8,497 nucleotides of DNA from CAZQAA01 sp964591255. GTDB lineage: Bacteria; Desulfobacterota; DSM-4660; Desulfatiglandales; Desulfatiglandaceae. This document shows positions 1 to 6,375 of the stretch, piece after piece. The first letter of the stretch is position 1, and every line of letters begins with the position of its first letter. Where the stretch lies: the NCBI GenBank assembly GCA_964591255.1, contig CAZQAA010000055.1, forward strand, positions 1 to 8,497. Reading direction: 5' to 3'. A program made the position numbers and the translations under genes. The notes below the pieces were generated by a model. The model was not told where the DNA came from. It saw only the letters and a list, made by a program, of their open reading frames with translations, and searched no databases.

Positions 1-1
1 A

Positions 2-1240
2 GGCCAGGGTTGTGGATTAAACAATCATCATAATGATCAGCATGCGATACAGGATGCCGAGATCAGGGAAAGGTTGAGTCGCATAAATAACAAGATACTG
101 GTAATGAGCGGTAAAGGAGGAGTTGGCAAAAGTAGCGTTGCTGCATACCTCGCTGTTTTGTTGGCCAAAAAGGGACATAAGGTGGGTCTCATGGATGTGG
201 ATCTCCATGGCCCGAGTATACCCAGATTACTTGGACTTAACGAGGGGATCCAGCCCTCAGATACACCTGGCAAAGCTGCTCCCATCGCATGTTTGCCCAA
301 TATGCAGGTTATATCGATTGAGGCCCTTATGGGGGAAGACAGAGATGTGGCCACTATTTGGCGAGGACCTATTAAGATAGGTGTTATCAGACAGTTTATA
401 TCTGACATTGAATGGTCTGACCTTGATTATTTAATTATTGATTCCCCTCCAGGTACTGGGGACGAGCCCCTCACTGTGGCTCAAACTATCCCTGATGCAA
501 AGGCCCTTATTGTAACCACGCCCCAGGAAATTTCTTTGGCCGACGTGAGGAAATCTATTAATTTTTGCAGACAGGTGAAGATGGATATCTTGGGGATGGT
601 AGAAAATATGAGCGGTCTTAAGTGTCCACATTGTGGCGAAGAGATTCATCTTTTTAAGATGAATGGGGCTGAATCAATTGCCAAGAAAGAAGGATTGAGA
701 TTGTTGGGGAAACTCCCAATTGAACCGGAAGTGGTCAGACAGGGAGATGCTGGAAGACTGGATGCGTTGGATAATGATCAGCTTCCTTTCACCCAGGAAT
801 TTAATCGAATCGTGGAGCGGATTACGGAACTGTATACTGGAAGTGGACAGTCCATTGATAAGGAAGAAGAAAAGGACAAACAATTGGATAGTGGTAAAGA
901 GAACAGGATTCTTTTTGCCATTCCTTTAGCTGAAGGCAAGCTCTGTTCCCATTTCGGGCATTGCGAACAATTTGCATTGATTGAGGCCGAGGACGGGGAT
1001 ATCAAAGGTAAATCGATGCATACTCCTCCACCGCATGAGCCTGGTGTTTTACCCAGATGGCTCCACGAATTGGGAACAGATATCATTATTGCTGGCGGGA
1101 TGGGATCCAGGGCCCAGGGGTTGTTTAATGAAAACGGTATCAAGGTTGTTACCGGGGCGCCTATAGATACGCCAGAGTCTCTTGTTAAACAATATTTAAG
1201 CAATTCTCTTGTAACAGGGGAAAACGTTTGTGACCATTAA
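2..1240 (+). CDS. mrpORP: Iron-sulfur cluster carrier MrpORP, 5'-truncated by the window
   Basis: This is a P-loop Mrp/NBP35-type ATPase that binds and transfers Fe-S clusters in the cytoplasm, fused to a C-terminal ORP/NifX-like (dinitrogenase Fe-Mo cofactor) domain. Numbering from the codon at 74, the deviant Walker A GKGGVGKS is at 13-20, the Mrp signature DVDLHGPSIP at 41-50, the switch IIDSPPGTGDEP at 121-132, and the cluster-ligating CPHC at 184-187. A charged linker (about 255-275) leads to the ORP-like domain at about 277-388, with HFGHC at 293-297 and a C-terminal CDH. The frame stays open to base 2. The 24 extra codons read GQGCGLNNHHND...EIRERLSRI, which looks like the cysteine-bearing N-terminal extension of Nbp35/MrpORP proteins. 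The TTG at 74 is therefore an internal codon and the real start lies outside. The Mrp-ORP fusion is known from Desulfovibrio; which metal cluster this one carries is not visible. Confidence 0.92.
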   Translation, partial: GQGCGLNNHHNDQHAIQDAEIRERLSRINNKILVMSGKGGVGKSSVAAYLAVLLAKKGHKVGLMDVDLHGPSIPRLLGLNEGIQPSDTPGKAAPIACLPNMQVISIEALMGEDRDVATIWRGPIKIGVIRQFISDIEWSDLDYLIIDSPPGTGDEPLTVAQTIPDAKALIVTTPQEISLADVRKSINFCRQVKMDILGMVENMSGLKCPHCGEEIHLFKMNGAESIAKKEGLRLLGKLPIEPEVVRQGDAGRLDALDNDQLPFTQEFNRIVERITELYTGSGQSIDKEEEKDKQLDSGKENRILFAIPLAEGKLCSHFGHCEQFALIEAEDGDIKGKSMHTPPPHEPGVLPRWLHELGTDIIIAGGMGSRAQGLFNENGIKVVTGAPIDTPESLVKQYLSNSLVTGENVCDH

Positions 1241-1372
1241 GAGAGATTTGAAATGAATGTATTGCGTTAGTGTCCTGAGATATCTAATTGGATAGTTCCT
1301 TACTGCATGATTTTCGGAAGTGTCTGCCATTTTAGTTAGATTGTTATCTGTTGTTTAGAGAGGAGGTAGCGA

Positions 1373-1720
1373 ATGATGAAAAAGGTTGCTATTGTAGCTT
1401 GTGGTGCATATATGGACAGCGGCTATGGCTGTCCCGGGGAATGGCGGTGTTTCAAGGCTGCCGCCCTTGGGGAAGGGAATTTTGATGATCCCTCCCAGGT
1501 GATAATGTTTGTCAGATGTGAATGCCCCGGGCGTACCACTGCGCCTAATATGGGTATGGCTATAAAACTGGCTGAGATAAAACCCGAGGCAATTTACCTG
1601 AGTTCGTGCCTGGTAAATGCCAAACCGTCCTGTCCCTATACAAATGCCGAAGAACTGGCAGATATCCTGGAGAACAAAACCGGGATTAAGGTGCTGATGG
1701 GTACTCATGATTATTCTTAG
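1373..1720 (+). CDS. CGGC-domain-like small cysteine-rich protein
   Basis: This 115-residue protein resembles the CGGC domain family (putative metal-binding, function unknown). Supporting features are the N-terminal strand KKVAIVACGAY, a central CPGR motif, the segment PEAIYLSSCLV, and the ending GIKVLMGTHDY. It has seven cysteines: 10, 20, 26, 49, 51, 79 and 87. The family's name-giving CGGC tetrad appears shifted to RCEC (48-51) ahead of PGR, so the first cysteine is replaced and one appears at the next position. There is no signal peptide or membrane segment, so it should be cytoplasmic. AGGAGG at 1361-1366 lies 6 bases before the ATG at 1373; a second ATG at 1376 is equally possible. It is the first gene of a unit with the TIGR04076 protein (26-base gap) and the rhodanese-reductase. 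A role in metal or sulfur handling is inferred from its cysteines and neighbours only. Confidence 0.8.
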   Translation: MMKKVAIVACGAYMDSGYGCPGEWRCFKAAALGEGNFDDPSQVIMFVRCECPGRTTAPNMGMAIKLAEIKPEAIYLSSCLVNAKPSCPYTNAEELADILENKTGIKVLMGTHDYS

Positions 1721-1746
1721 ATTAGATCAGAAAAAGGAGGACAAAA

Positions 1747-2028
1747 ATGGCAATATCATATCCAAAGATTGGAAATAAGGTAATAGCCAAGGTGATTGAA
1801 ATGCAAGGAGATTGCAGCATAGGCATGCAAGTGGGAGACGAATTCGAGGTAGGCATACACAAGTGTGGCGAATTCTGCGGTTATTTTTATCACAATATTT
1901 TCAATATGATAAATACTCTGCAATTCGGGGGAACATTTCCTGCTGGTGATGACCCTGACGTCCAGGTCTGGGAATGTCCGAATACAAATAACAGGGTTAA
2001 AGTGGAGCTGCGAAGGGTCAAGGAGTAG
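1747..2028 (+). CDS. TIGR04076 family protein
   Basis: This 93-residue cytoplasmic protein has the layout of the TIGR04076 family, whose function is unknown. An N-terminal strand VIAKVIEMQGDCSIGMQVGDEFEV is followed by a helix (FYHNIFNMINTLQFGGTFP), an acidic DDPDVQVWECP segment, and a final strand RVKVELRRV. Cysteines are at 23, 40, 44 and 77. The C23 and C77 positions match the family pattern as I recall it; the KCGEFC pair (40/44) could bind a metal, but no ligand set is proven. AAGGAGG at 1734-1740 is 6 bases from the ATG. The gene sits 26 bases after the CGGC-like gene and 14 bases before the reductase, so the three are probably co-transcribed. The start is well fixed by the Shine-Dalgarno sequence and family length. 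No enzymatic activity should be assigned. Confidence 0.85.
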   Translation: MAISYPKIGNKVIAKVIEMQGDCSIGMQVGDEFEVGIHKCGEFCGYFYHNIFNMINTLQFGGTFPAGDDPDVQVWECPNTNNRVKVELRRVKE

Positions 2029-2042
2029 CAAGGAGGTCCGGT

Positions 2043-3740
2043 ATGGCTGAGTCAGGATTGCGTATTTTGGTAATCGGGGGAGTGGCATGCGGGCCTAAGA
2101 CCGCATCGAGATTGAAGAGAATCCTTCCTGATGCCGATGTGACCGTAATTGAGAAAGGTGACACAGTCTCTTACGGAGCATGCGGCCTTCCATATTATGT
2201 GGAAGGTGTTTTTACGGAAATCGATACTCTTACAGAGACTCCTGTAGGTGTTAAGAGGACCCCTGTATTTTTCGAAAAAGTAAAGGGTGTCAAAATGATT
2301 ACACGTACAGAGGCAGTTAGTATCGATCGAAAACGCAGATCAGTCAGGGTGATAAGTCTGGATTCAGAAGAGGAAAATGATCTGAGCTATGACAAGTTGG
2401 TTATTGCCACAGGTGGTTATCCGTTTCGTCCGTCTATACCGGGTCTTGATCTGAAAAATATCTGGTTTATGAGGTCCCTTGATGATGCTGACGGCGTTGT
2501 TAGGGAGTTAGAGGCACAAAAATTGCGGCGTGTTGTCTTGGTAGGGGCAGGTTTTATCGGGATTGAACTGGCGGAGGCCTTTGTTACCCGTGGACTGGAT
2601 GTTACCTTGACGGAGATGGAAGATCAAGTCATGCCAGGAGTTTTGGACAAAGACATTGCTACCTTTTTTGCCAAGCATCTACGGCAAAATGGAGTAAAAC
2701 TGGTCCTTGGGGAACGGGTTGTCTCTATGGATGGAAACGAAAGAGTCACTTCTGTTGATACAGATAAACGGCGTATCCCTGCGGATCTGGTTATCTTGGG
2801 TGTTGGGACCAGACCGAACGACAAACTGGCAAGAGATGCAGGTCTTAAATGTATGGACCGCGGTGGAATTATTGTAAACGAATACTGTCAGACAAGTGAT
2901 GAAGATATCTATGCAGGGGGGGACTGTGTCGTAAACCATTATATTAACAGGGTAATGGGAAGGCCATTGTTTGTGCCGTTAGGATCTACCGCAAACAAGC
3001 ACGGCAGAATAATTGCAAATCATATCGCGGGGATGCCGACGCCCTTTAGCGGTATCACCTGTACAAGTATTGTTCATGCTTTCGGTTTTACAGTCGGGAG
3101 TACCGGCCTTTCGGAAAAAGATGCAAAGCAATTAAATTTGGATGTGGAGACCATAACGTGGTCAGGTTTGGACAAACCCCATTACATGTCTGATGCAAAA
3201 CCTTTAATTATCAAGATGATCGCCTCAAGGCGTGACAGGAAGCTCCTGGGGGTTCAGATTGCCGGGATGGGAGAAGGGGCAAAACGCCTGGATGCCGCTG
3301 CCAGTGTCATTTTTTTTGGCGGTACCCTTGATCAGTTGGCGGATATAGATTTTGCCTATGCCCCACCTTACGGACCTCCTATTGACCCCATTACAACTTG
3401 TGCCCATATACTTACCAACAAACTGGACGGCTTGGCAGCCGGCATTTCTGCCTTTGAGGCTAAAAAGCGGATAGAAAGGGGAGATGTCCTGCTTTTAGAT
3501 GTGCGCACGCCTGATGAATTCAAGGCGATGCAGCTACCCTATGACGTTCTCCATATCCCTTTGGGAGCGGTCAGGGAAAGGCTCGACGAACTGCCGCGGG
3601 ACAAAGATATCCTTGCATTTTGCAAACTGAGTCTGCGCGGTTATGAAGCCCAAAGGATTCTCAATGCGGCTGGTTTTGACAGGATCTCTTTTATTGAGGG
3701 GGGACTGGTGGCATGGCCTTTTGAAATACGCATACCATAA
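2043..3740 (+). CDS. CoA-disulfide / persulfide reductase with C-terminal rhodanese domain
   Basis: This 565-residue flavoprotein belongs to the pyridine nucleotide-disulfide oxidoreductase family, CoADR-rhodanese type. Characterised relatives (Npsr of Shewanella loihica, CoADR-RHD of Bacillus anthracis) reduce CoA persulfide, polysulfide or CoA disulfide with NAD(P)H. The FAD-binding N-terminus has GGVACGP (12-18). The catalytic cysteine is C47 in SYGACGLPYY. The NAD(P)H-binding motif VLVGAGFIGIELAEAF is near 165-182, the second FAD motif is DIYAGGDCV, and the dimerisation domain carries FAYAPPYGPPIDP. A rhodanese domain (about 467-565) keeps its active cysteine C527 in the loop CKLSLRG. Length and both active cysteines match full-length enzymes. 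AAGGAGG at 2030-2036 is 6 bases before the ATG, 14 bases after the TIGR04076 gene. The likely role is reduction or detoxification of sulfane sulfur in the cytoplasm; the exact substrate cannot be read from sequence. An unusual point is Cys16 in the FAD loop, where Gly or Ala is usual. Confidence 0.92.
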   Translation: MAESGLRILVIGGVACGPKTASRLKRILPDADVTVIEKGDTVSYGACGLPYYVEGVFTEIDTLTETPVGVKRTPVFFEKVKGVKMITRTEAVSIDRKRRSVRVISLDSEEENDLSYDKLVIATGGYPFRPSIPGLDLKNIWFMRSLDDADGVVRELEAQKLRRVVLVGAGFIGIELAEAFVTRGLDVTLTEMEDQVMPGVLDKDIATFFAKHLRQNGVKLVLGERVVSMDGNERVTSVDTDKRRIPADLVILGVGTRPNDKLARDAGLKCMDRGGIIVNEYCQTSDEDIYAGGDCVVNHYINRVMGRPLFVPLGSTANKHGRIIANHIAGMPTPFSGITCTSIVHAFGFTVGSTGLSEKDAKQLNLDVETITWSGLDKPHYMSDAKPLIIKMIASRRDRKLLGVQIAGMGEGAKRLDAAASVIFFGGTLDQLADIDFAYAPPYGPPIDPITTCAHILTNKLDGLAAGISAFEAKKRIERGDVLLLDVRTPDEFKAMQLPYDVLHIPLGAVRERLDELPRDKDILAFCKLSLRGYEAQRILNAAGFDRISFIEGGLVAWPFEIRIP

Positions 3741-3816
3741 ACCTGAAATATGTCATGGTATCCACAAATAGCCACAACACTATCAATATCCATCATTATA
3801 GTACTGTTCCATGAAT

Positions 3817-3844
3817 TTGAATAAAGAATCTTGGACAATATAAT
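3817..3844 (+). promoter_or_regulatory. Candidate sigma-70-type promoter for the ATPase pair
   Basis: TTGAAT (3817-3822) is separated by 16 bases from a perfect TATAAT (3839-3844). It sits in the only sizeable AT-rich gap of the + strand cluster. Transcription would start near 3851 and give a leader of about 80 bases before the ATG at 3934. No convincing sigma-54 -24/-12 element (GG-N10-GC with consensus flanks) was found in this gap, unlike the sigma-54-driven ORP operons described for Desulfovibrio vulgaris. The rest of the 3741-3933 gap shows one 7-base inverted repeat and an 18-codon ORF with no clear ribosome binding site. Confidence 0.45.
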
Positions 3845-3923
3845 CCTTTGAACTATTTTAGTCGAGCTATGATATCTCTTGTCAATATTCTTGATGAGGA
3901 GATTACAGCCCTATTTTTTAATT

Positions 3924-3929
3924 GAGGTG
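3924..3929 (+). promoter_or_regulatory. Shine-Dalgarno sequence deciding the start of the first ATPase
   Basis: GAGGTG lies 4 bases before the ATG at 3934 (6 bases measured from GAGG). It overlaps the in-frame TTG at 3922, so that upstream codon cannot use it. With ATG 3934 the protein begins MIISVASGKGG, the normal distance from the N-terminus to the Walker A loop in MinD-like ATPases. Confidence 0.65.
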
Positions 3930-3933
3930 CCGG

Positions 3934-4776
3934 ATGATTATAAGTGTTGCAAGTGGAAAAGGGGGTACGGGAAAGACAACAGTGGCTACCAATTTGGCCG
4001 TTTCTGTTGATTCTGATGTCCAGATTCTGGATTGTGATGTAGAAGAACCCAATTCCCATCTCTTTATACAGCCCATCATTGAAGAGGTTAAAAATATCAC
4101 CATTCCTGTCCCCGAGGTGGACATGGAAAAGTGTACTTTATGCGGGAAGTGTGGGGAAATATGTCAGTTCAAGGCTATTGTGGTTATTGGTGAGAGCGTT
4201 CTAGTATTTCACGAACTATGTCACAGTTGCGGTGGGTGTATGGAGGTCTGTCCTGAAAAGGCCATCAGTGAAACAGGGCGAGAGTTGGGTGTCATAGAAC
4301 GGGGATACAGAAATGGCCTGGAGTTTGTTCATGGCCGGCTAAGAGTAGGAGAGGCCATGTCTCCTCCGCTTATCAAAAAAGTAAGGGAATACTCCCGGGA
4401 TGATCTGCTGACTATTATCGATGCTCCTCCGGGGACCTCTTGTCCCGTGATCGCGGCTATGAAGGGATCGGATTTTGTCCTGCTGGTTACAGAACCCACG
4501 CCCTTTGGCTTGTACGACCTTACATTAGCGGTAGGGGCTGTCAGGATATTAGGCATCCCGTGCGGACTGGTCATCAATCGCTCGGACGTGGGGAACGAGG
4601 ATGTAAGGATCTATGCGGAACAGGAGGGTATTCCCATACTCCTGGAAATTGTCTTTGATCGACGTATTGCAGAGGCGTACTCAAAGGGGAAGATGATGGT
4701 GGAGGAAATTCCCGGATGGAAAGAAAAATTTTTGGAATTATACCATCTGATTGAAAAGATTGCAGGGGGCAAATAG
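3934..4776 (+). CDS. MinD-like P-loop ATPase with inserted two-cluster ferredoxin domain (first of pair)
   Basis: This 280-residue cytoplasmic ATPase is of the Mrp/MinD type. The deviant Walker A SGKGGTGKTT is at 7-16, with signature lysine K9. DCDVEEPN is at 33-40 and the switch IIDAPPGTSCP at 161-171. Between them is a bacterial ferredoxin insert with two CxxCxxCxxxC motifs: C67/70/73/77 and C96/99/102/106, the latter followed by Pro. Each should bind one [4Fe-4S] cluster. Proteins of this architecture (DVU2103/DVU2104 type) are part of the orange protein complex in Desulfovibrio vulgaris, reported to be linked to cell division; relatives also occur in other anaerobes. The ATG at 3934 is preferred over TTG 3922 because of the GAGGTG just upstream. 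The gene lies 9 bases before its paralogue, so translational coupling and a heteromeric ATPase are likely. The client protein or cluster acceptor is unknown. Confidence 0.9.
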   Translation: MIISVASGKGGTGKTTVATNLAVSVDSDVQILDCDVEEPNSHLFIQPIIEEVKNITIPVPEVDMEKCTLCGKCGEICQFKAIVVIGESVLVFHELCHSCGGCMEVCPEKAISETGRELGVIERGYRNGLEFVHGRLRVGEAMSPPLIKKVREYSRDDLLTIIDAPPGTSCPVIAAMKGSDFVLLVTEPTPFGLYDLTLAVGAVRILGIPCGLVINRSDVGNEDVRIYAEQEGIPILLEIVFDRRIAEAYSKGKMMVEEIPGWKEKFLELYHLIEKIAGGK

Positions 4777-4785
4777 TCTGTCTTG

Positions 4786-5652
4786 ATGAAAGAAATAGTT
4801 ATAATAAGCGGTAAAGGCGGAACAGGAAAGACCAGCATTGTTGCGGCGCTTGCATCATTGGCCGAGAACAAGGTCATTTGTGATGCAGATGTGGATGCGG
4901 CTGATCTGCATTTGATAATGGATCCTGAGATCAAGGACCGTAATGACTTTGAATCAGGGCATACGGCACTCATTGATCAAGATAGGTGTTCGCAATGCGG
5001 ACTGTGCAGGGACCTGTGCAGATGGAAGGCCATTAGCGAGGATTTCGTAGTGGATTCCATTGAATGCGAGGGCTGTGGTGTTTGTTACTATTTTTGTCCT
5101 GAAAAGGCGATTGATTTTCCTCTGAATGTCTGCGGGGAGTGGTATCTCTCTGAAACGCGTTTCGGTCCTATGGCCCATGCCAGACTTGGAATTGCAGAAG
5201 AGAATTCCGGCAAATTGGTAACCCTGATTCGGCAGGAAGGCAAAAGGCTTGCTGAAGAAAAAAAAATGGATTTGCTTCTTACAGACGGACCTCCCGGCAT
5301 AGGCTGCCCTGTCATTGCATCCCTTGGAGGGGCCACAGCACTCCTTATCGTGGCTGAACCAACAATCTCCGGCAGGCATGATATGGAGCGTGTTGCCGAA
5401 CTGGCCGATTTCTTTAAGATCCCTTCCATGGTATGTGTCAATAAATTTGATCTAAATCCGGACGAAGCCGAAGCTGTCGAGGATATTGCAAGGAAAAGAA
5501 ATATATCTGTGATAGGCAGGATCCCATTTGATCTCACCTTCACCAAGGCCATGGTTCAGGGTAAAACCATTGTGGAATTCGATAGTCGCTCTGAAGGCTG
5601 TAGGGCTGTCAAAGAAATATGGAATAGTATGAAACAGGACTTGGGTATATGA
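4786..5652 (+). CDS. MinD-like P-loop ATPase with inserted two-cluster ferredoxin domain (second of pair)
   Basis: This 288-residue paralogue of the preceding gene has the same architecture. The deviant Walker A SGKGGTGKTS is at 8-17 (signature lysine K10), DADVDAADLH at 33-42, and the switch DGPPGIGCPV at 167-176. The ferredoxin insert carries two [4Fe-4S] motifs: C68/71/74/78 and C94/97/100/104, the latter followed by Pro. Family knowledge places such paired ATPases with ORP proteins in anaerobes, where they are thought to act as ATP-driven Fe-S or redox partners; the reaction is not established. The ATG at 4786 is preferred to the TTG at 4783, which only adds one residue. No good Shine-Dalgarno sequence sits at normal distance (AGGGGG at 4764-4769 is 16 bases away), so translation probably depends on coupling to the upstream gene, which stops 9 bases earlier. 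The gene converges on lolA with a 39-base gap. Confidence 0.9.
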   Translation: MKEIVIISGKGGTGKTSIVAALASLAENKVICDADVDAADLHLIMDPEIKDRNDFESGHTALIDQDRCSQCGLCRDLCRWKAISEDFVVDSIECEGCGVCYYFCPEKAIDFPLNVCGEWYLSETRFGPMAHARLGIAEENSGKLVTLIRQEGKRLAEEKKMDLLLTDGPPGIGCPVIASLGGATALLIVAEPTISGRHDMERVAELADFFKIPSMVCVNKFDLNPDEAEAVEDIARKRNISVIGRIPFDLTFTKAMVQGKTIVEFDSRSEGCRAVKEIWNSMKQDLGI

Positions 5653-5666
5653 GAATCTGTAAACAG

Positions 5667-5690
5667 AAAAATCCGCTTTAATAAGCAGGG
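5667..5690 (-). terminator. Probable rho-independent terminator of ftsK-lolA
   Basis: Read on the - strand just after the lolA stop, CC-T-GCTT-ATTA-AAGC-GG forms a short stem (4 bp, one bulge, then 2 bp) with a four-base loop. After one A comes TTTTT (5671-5667). The stem is short, so termination may be partial. There is no matching T-run on the + strand side, so it does not serve the convergent ATPase operon. Confidence 0.45.
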
Positions 5691-5691
5691 G

Positions 5692-6375
5692 TTAAGGAGT
5701 AAGAGATAGGCCATTATCCTGTATGACTTGGACGCCTTTTGGGATTTCAAAGATAAAAAAGCCGTCATCAAACTTGTCCATCATAGCCAGATCATCAAGT
5801 TCAAAACGGGTTACTCCTCCTAACCGGTTTTGAATATTGATCCGGTGTATTTCAAACCGATTCGTAACAGTGATGATGATACTGTTTATTTCTTCCCAGG
5901 GGGGTTGCGGGATAAGTTTAATTCGGTATTCTCCCTGTTTGTCTTGGGTAAGCAGAGAAACCGTGAAGTTGTCGTCAACATTGATAAGGCCTCGGAATAT
6001 ATCAGACAGCAGCATAAGTTCCTTTCCAAATTTACCGGAAGGATACTTATAAACACGTTTTTCTCCAGGTATATACCACCATACAGTGTCTTTGCCTGCA
6101 ATTATGGTCTCTGGTTGAGGCTTTTCCTGCTCTAGTTTTAATGAGTATGGTGGTCTAAAAAATATCTTGCCTGTAGCGATGTCTCCCTTTATCTGATTCC
6201 CCAGAAAAGACATTGTCCTTGTGATAACTTCCCTTTTGTAGGAAATTCTGAAGCCAGGGAGATGGGCATAATTTTTTTGTATTCCCCTTATGATAGAGGC
6301 GATATTGTTATTGGCGGGCACAGCATTGGACAGCAGAAATATAAAAAAATGCAATAATATGATAACCCGTATCAC
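5692..6375 (-). CDS. lolA: Outer-membrane lipoprotein carrier protein LolA
   Basis: This 227-residue periplasmic chaperone takes lipoproteins released by the LolCDE transporter and carries them to the outer membrane. An N-terminal signal peptide is clear: MIRV, then the hydrophobic core IILLHFFIFLL, with likely cleavage after AVPA (18-21). The mature part fits the LolA half-barrel, with alternating strands including GDIATGKIFFRPPYSLKLE, DTVWWYIPGEKRVYKY, LPGFRISYKREV near the start, and a closing FEIPKGVQVIQD near the C-terminus. The start is a GTG (6375-6373) placed directly after the TAG of ftsK, with no spacer base; AAGGGG lies about 12 bases upstream, inside the ftsK end, so coupling is likely. 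The ftsK-lolA order is also known from E. coli. Sequence similarity in this family is weak, so the call rests on fold pattern, signal peptide and synteny. Confidence 0.85.
   Translation of the reverse strand: MIRVIILLHFFIFLLSNAVPANNNIASIIRGIQKNYAHLPGFRISYKREVITRTMSFLGNQIKGDIATGKIFFRPPYSLKLEQEKPQPETIIAGKDTVWWYIPGEKRVYKYPSGKFGKELMLLSDIFRGLINVDDNFTVSLLTQDKQGEYRIKLIPQPPWEEINSIIITVTNRFEIHRINIQNRLGGVTRFELDDLAMMDKFDDGFFIFEIPKGVQVIQDNGLSLTP

Noticed and set aside
778..1203. Long - strand ORF (141 codons) opposite the MrpORP C-terminal half
   Set aside because: It is a shadow of a clearly conserved + strand domain. Its protein has no recognisable family pattern and there is no Shine-Dalgarno sequence.
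1241..1372. Possible promoter or terminator in the gap before the CGGC-like gene
   Set aside because: TTGCGT at 1262-1267 and TATCTAAT at 1281-1288 are too close together (13-15 bases). No sigma-54 GG-N10-GC pattern or hairpin with a T-run was found. A promoter here is likely on layout grounds, but no site could be supported.
3732..3761. Inverted repeat ATACCAT / ATGGTAT at the end of the reductase gene
   Set aside because: The stem is only 7 bp, rather AT-rich, with a 16-base loop and no T-run after it. It is too weak to call a terminator and may be chance.
3922..3933. TTG at 3922 as start of the first MinD-like ATPase
   Set aside because: The GAGGTG Shine-Dalgarno sequence overlaps it and is correctly spaced for the ATG at 3934; the four extra residues have no family support.
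3741..3933. Sigma-54 promoter before the ATPase pair, expected by analogy with Desulfovibrio ORP operons
   Set aside because: The best GG...GC pair (TGGTATCC...AATAGCC near 3756-3772) has 12 bases between instead of 10 and lacks the flanking consensus.
5088..5552. - strand ORF (154 codons) opposite the second ATPase
   Set aside because: It is the antisense of conserved ferredoxin and switch motifs; the composition looks like a mirror frame and not like a protein family.
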